DNA of 64,000 bases from Hydrogenophaga sp. (lineage in GTDB: Bacteria; Pseudomonadota; Gammaproteobacteria; Burkholderiales; Burkholderiaceae_C), in the NCBI GenBank assembly GCA_030682835.1, contig JAUXNG010000035.1, positions 48,828-112,827 on the forward strand, written 5' to 3'. Each line of letters starts with the position of its first letter. Position 1 is the first letter of the stretch. Positions 62,401-64,000 of this stretch are shown here, one piece after another. A program made the translations under genes and the position numbers. The notes beneath the pieces are model-generated. The model was given only the letters and a program-made list of their open reading frames with translations. It did no database searches and was not told the origin of the DNA.

Positions 62401-64000
62401 CAAGCAGTGGCTGCTGGTCGCTGGTACCCGCCGGGACAGTCAGATCGCCACCGTTGTAGGGCACCCATGCCGATCCGTTCCACACCTCCAGGTCGGGGCC
62501 GGTGGCATTACCGTAATCGACGCCGTTACCTCTGGCGCCATCACCATTCGGACCCAGGTTGACCAACCCGTCGCTCAGTGCCAGGCGGATCGTGGAACCC
62601 GGCGCCGCCACCACGCGGAACACCGCGTGAGTCGAGCCTTCGTTGACGCTGAAGGAGTCGATGGAGATTGGGCGGTCGTCGTCCGACAGTCCGCCCGCGG
62701 CCACGCCGTTGGCATCGTAGACCCGGCCCGTGCCATCGTCGAGCAACGTGGCCGTGCCGGTTCCGGTGGCACCGTTGCGCACCGCACCCGAAAGTCCATT
62801 GACAAAACGCAAGGCCGGCGCGTCGAAGCTCGCGGTCAGGCTCAGCGTCTCGGCGCCCTCGAACACGCCATCATTGACGGTGCTCACCTGCACATAGAAA
62901 GTCGACACGTTGGCCGGCAACACGATCTGGTTGCCGGCAACGGTTGTCCAGCTGTTGCCATCGGTCGACCACTGGTAGCTGCCCAGGTAATCGTTTGCCT
63001 GGGTCGTCACGTTGCCGAGCGTCAGGTTGATCGTGCGGGTGGCATCTGACAGGCTAGTCGCCATCCCCCGGCCCAGTTGCACGGTGAAGACAGCGAAACT
63101 GCCTTCCGACACATCGGGGACACCGCTCACCGTCAGCACCGGGCGGTCGTCATCGCCGCCGGACAGAGAGCCGTCATCAAAGATCGTGCCCGTGGCCGCC
63201 GCCGTCGTGGCGCTCAGGTTCACCGTGCCACCGGCCGTGTTGGTGGTGCTGGCACCCGTGATCGTGGCGATCACCGTCTCCGCACCCTCGAACACCCCGT
63301 CACCCACCGGGTCGACCGTGAACGTGCCCGTCAGGCTGCCCGCGGCGATCGTGAGCGTGTACACCCCGGCCGTGCCGGTGGCCGTCAGCCCACTGATCGC
63401 GTAGTCCGTGGTGAGCGTGGCGCTGCCGGTGAGCGTGATCGTCACCACCGTGTCCTGCGCCGAGGCGTTGCTCAGCGTGACCGTGTAGGTCATCGCATCG
63501 GTTTCGCTGGCGTCACCCTCGCTGATGCCCGCCGGGTTCACCCCGATCGAGACCGTGGGCAGGTCGTCATCGGTCGTGCCTAGCGTGTCTGCACCTTCGT
63601 TGTCGTAGACCTTGCCGCTGCCATCGTCAACGATGGTGGCGGTGTCGTTCGCCGTGGCACCGGTGCGCACCGCACCACTGCTGCGGTTGGCAAACTTCAG
63701 CGCCGCGTCGTTGAACGTCGCCGTGAGCCTGAGGTCTTCCGCGCCTTCGTACACCGCATCGGCCGTGGTCGATACCACCACGTAGAACTTCGTGATGCCG
63801 CCCGGCAGCACCACCTGGTTGCCCGTGACCGTCAGCGCCGTCTTGCCCGTGCGGGCCACATCGTTGGTGTAGTAGTACGCCGTGTACGTCGTGCTGAAGT
63901 CGCCCACCTCCGTCGTCACGTTCTCCAGCAGCAGGTCGATCGTGCGCAGGGCATTGATCACATCCCCCGACAGCGCCTTGTCCAGCTCCACGGTGAACAC
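59417..64000 (-). CDS. Giant Calx-beta repeat surface protein (C-terminal 1,527 residues, partial)
   Basis: The frame enters from the right edge; the N-terminus is not seen. From N to C there are about seven Calx-beta-like units of 130-160 residues (for example VNEGSSHAVFTLQV, VFEGAETLSLTA, then a GTATIRDDG ending). Next comes a calcium-binding EF/TSP3-like part with DLDRDGIS and DLNGDGIPDAEQ, then a beta region like choice-of-anchor U (GKRITAEGWYDFTQRTPGGD, LTDNAFGDND), and a C-terminal cadherin-like domain with LPGWIVLDLKTGVFRFEPP, ending in a basic tail. Such proteins are calcium-dependent adhesins. It heads the operon with the two adaptor genes, 13 bp upstream. Codon use is like the neighbours. 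Confidence 0.88.
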   Translation of the reverse strand: MFTVELDKALSGDVINALRTIDLLLENVTTEVGDFSTTYTAYYYTNDVARTGKTALTVTGNQVVLPGGITKFYVVVSTTADAVYEGAEDLRLTATFNDAALKFANRSSGAVRTGATANDTATIVDDGSGKVYDNEGADTLGTTDDDLPTVSIGVNPAGISEGDASETDAMTYTVTLSNASAQDTVVTITLTGSATLTTDYAISGLTATGTAGVYTLTIAAGSLTGTFTVDPVGDGVFEGAETVIATITGASTTNTAGGTVNLSATTAAATGTIFDDGSLSGGDDDRPVLTVSGVPDVSEGSFAVFTVQLGRGMATSLSDATRTINLTLGNVTTQANDYLGSYQWSTDGNSWTTVAGNQIVLPANVSTFYVQVSTVNDGVFEGAETLSLTASFDAPALRFVNGLSGAVRNGATGTGTATLLDDGTGRVYDANGVAAGGLSDDDRPISIDSFSVNEGSTHAVFRVVAAPGSTIRLALSDGLVNLGPNGDGARGNGVDYGNATGPDLEVWNGSAWVPYNGGDLTVPAGTSDQQPLLVRTAIVNDAFFERSEDFRLTATYHVAGLPTTGAFTGTATIRDDGQGVIFLFNGPNGAFSGTTDRNLDDDLRLNVSSFSVNEGSSHAVFTLQVVGGQFLELGLVTGSALSGADFSPALEYWNGASWVTYTGRFAVQDSGSSTLLVRTALVNDTVFEGPETFLLNATYFTALTGGTQLRTASGQATIRDDGSGVRFEFNGPNGAFSGTASSNLDDDRALFVSSPVVNEASSWVVYRVTGEAGSTLDLSLGGNGSTATVGIDTRGPLEIYDGSRWVVYDSTSGARFPAGSSLMLVRVAVVNDEIFEGAESLVLEATVRGGSGLTTTGTARILDDGTGTIFRENGSEDLNAVRDDDRPLKVNSVLVNEGSTYAVFTLRASAGDSLTVSLLDRNTDPANATADLGARPSLQFWNVQANAWTEVTGPVSVPADGTLYVRVNITAEQEREYEGSETFRLAVGSALLARTEFGTATIKDDGTGVRFTGELRPEGPVTSVLDLDDDLDRDGISPTTEDQLSSLVASQGIGNALPGDLNGDGIPDAEQNALATLAWRDVASFTAGNEGALTDVRPIISLMALEGTSDNTVSTSLQLENIRVVAFADAQFGSAADDVSIDGGGIRTVTLADGSTVETPWDPIRFELGPQAEGGAFSDLFPDVDFPDRPGVQVRLYIDLRAAGLNEGEFNSYIKFVSAAAVAGGNLVDLDGKRITAEGWYDFTQRTPGGDGARFVVEAGKIVGIELILTDNAFGDNDMRANRILDPGVLAFAKLAEVTPEPDLVPPALPEVARLPVAEPQFVPLDQGEGPRFTYLPFDSTLYALAAQAQPWALSYLERTRGEAELTSRFSGDLFTRQSDWRAAVVDSEEISLSVLRGMPDQFAEADAAGSFVVPFDAFVHSRVDAWVGLSAELDDGQPLPGWIVLDLKTGVFRFEPPKGWKGELKIKLTARDTDGRTAVTVFRFQVGERAQARAGLSEQLREVSQRFSQRAAERPVSVARPAKVPA

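Overview
The window is 64 kb of GC-rich DNA from a beta-proteobacterium, most likely the family Comamonadaceae (Burkholderiales; Hydrogenophaga-like is my best guess, inferred from gene content and order). Supporting signs are the dapF-DUF484-xerC block, a one-cysteine DksA, a livHMGF operon carrying an acyl-CoA ligase gene, and short C/G hairpin repeats between genes. No tRNA, rRNA operon, CRISPR array, phage or insertion sequence was seen. One structural RNA, RNase P RNA (rnpB), is present on the minus strand.

Layout. 0-24 kb is mostly housekeeping: an N-terminal fragment of an unidentified protein, dksA with a long basic extension, a His-rich CobW-type GTPase, rlmI, a DsrE-like periplasmic protein, xerC, DUF484 and dapF; then a Nudix-MBL fusion, a cytochrome c, a phosphoesterase, rnpB, an FAD dehydrogenase, a glycine-zipper protein, htpX, DUF3025-pyrC, rnk, a LysR regulator divergent from a cyanide-insensitive quinol oxidase (cioAB plus a 50-residue third gene), an ATM1-type ABC exporter and a YciA-type thioesterase. 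24-34 kb holds an AtuA-family operon (AtuA split in two genes, plus an enoyl-CoA hydratase) divergent from livHMGF - acyl-CoA ligase - substrate-binding protein, with a perfect palindromic operator candidate between them. 34-39 kb has a MASE1 histidine kinase and response regulator and several small unknown genes. 39-49 kb is a minus-strand operon in the order TetR - SDR - carboxyltransferase - acyl-CoA dehydrogenase - enoyl-CoA hydratase - biotin carboxylase - acyl-CoA dehydrogenase - thioesterase, matching the order of the Pseudomonas atuBCDEF genes for citronellol/geraniol breakdown. 49-56 kb has a large sensor kinase, a Tim44-domain protein and a TolA/TonB-like protein with 30-residue repeats. 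56-64 kb has a giant Calx-beta repeat protein, cut by the window edge, followed by an HlyD-like protein and an M50 protease-HlyD fusion.

How it may work together (inference): the liv-type importer and ligase would take up and activate a branched or terpenoid acid, and the two atu-like clusters would carboxylate, hydrate and oxidise it. The 56-64 kb operon looks like a dedicated export and processing machine for one giant cell-surface protein.

The most unusual observations are repeat elements inserted in frame into both subunits of the biotin-dependent carboxylase (about 105 and 40 residues), and the giant-protein operon with its membrane-protease/adaptor fusion and no ABC ATPase in view.
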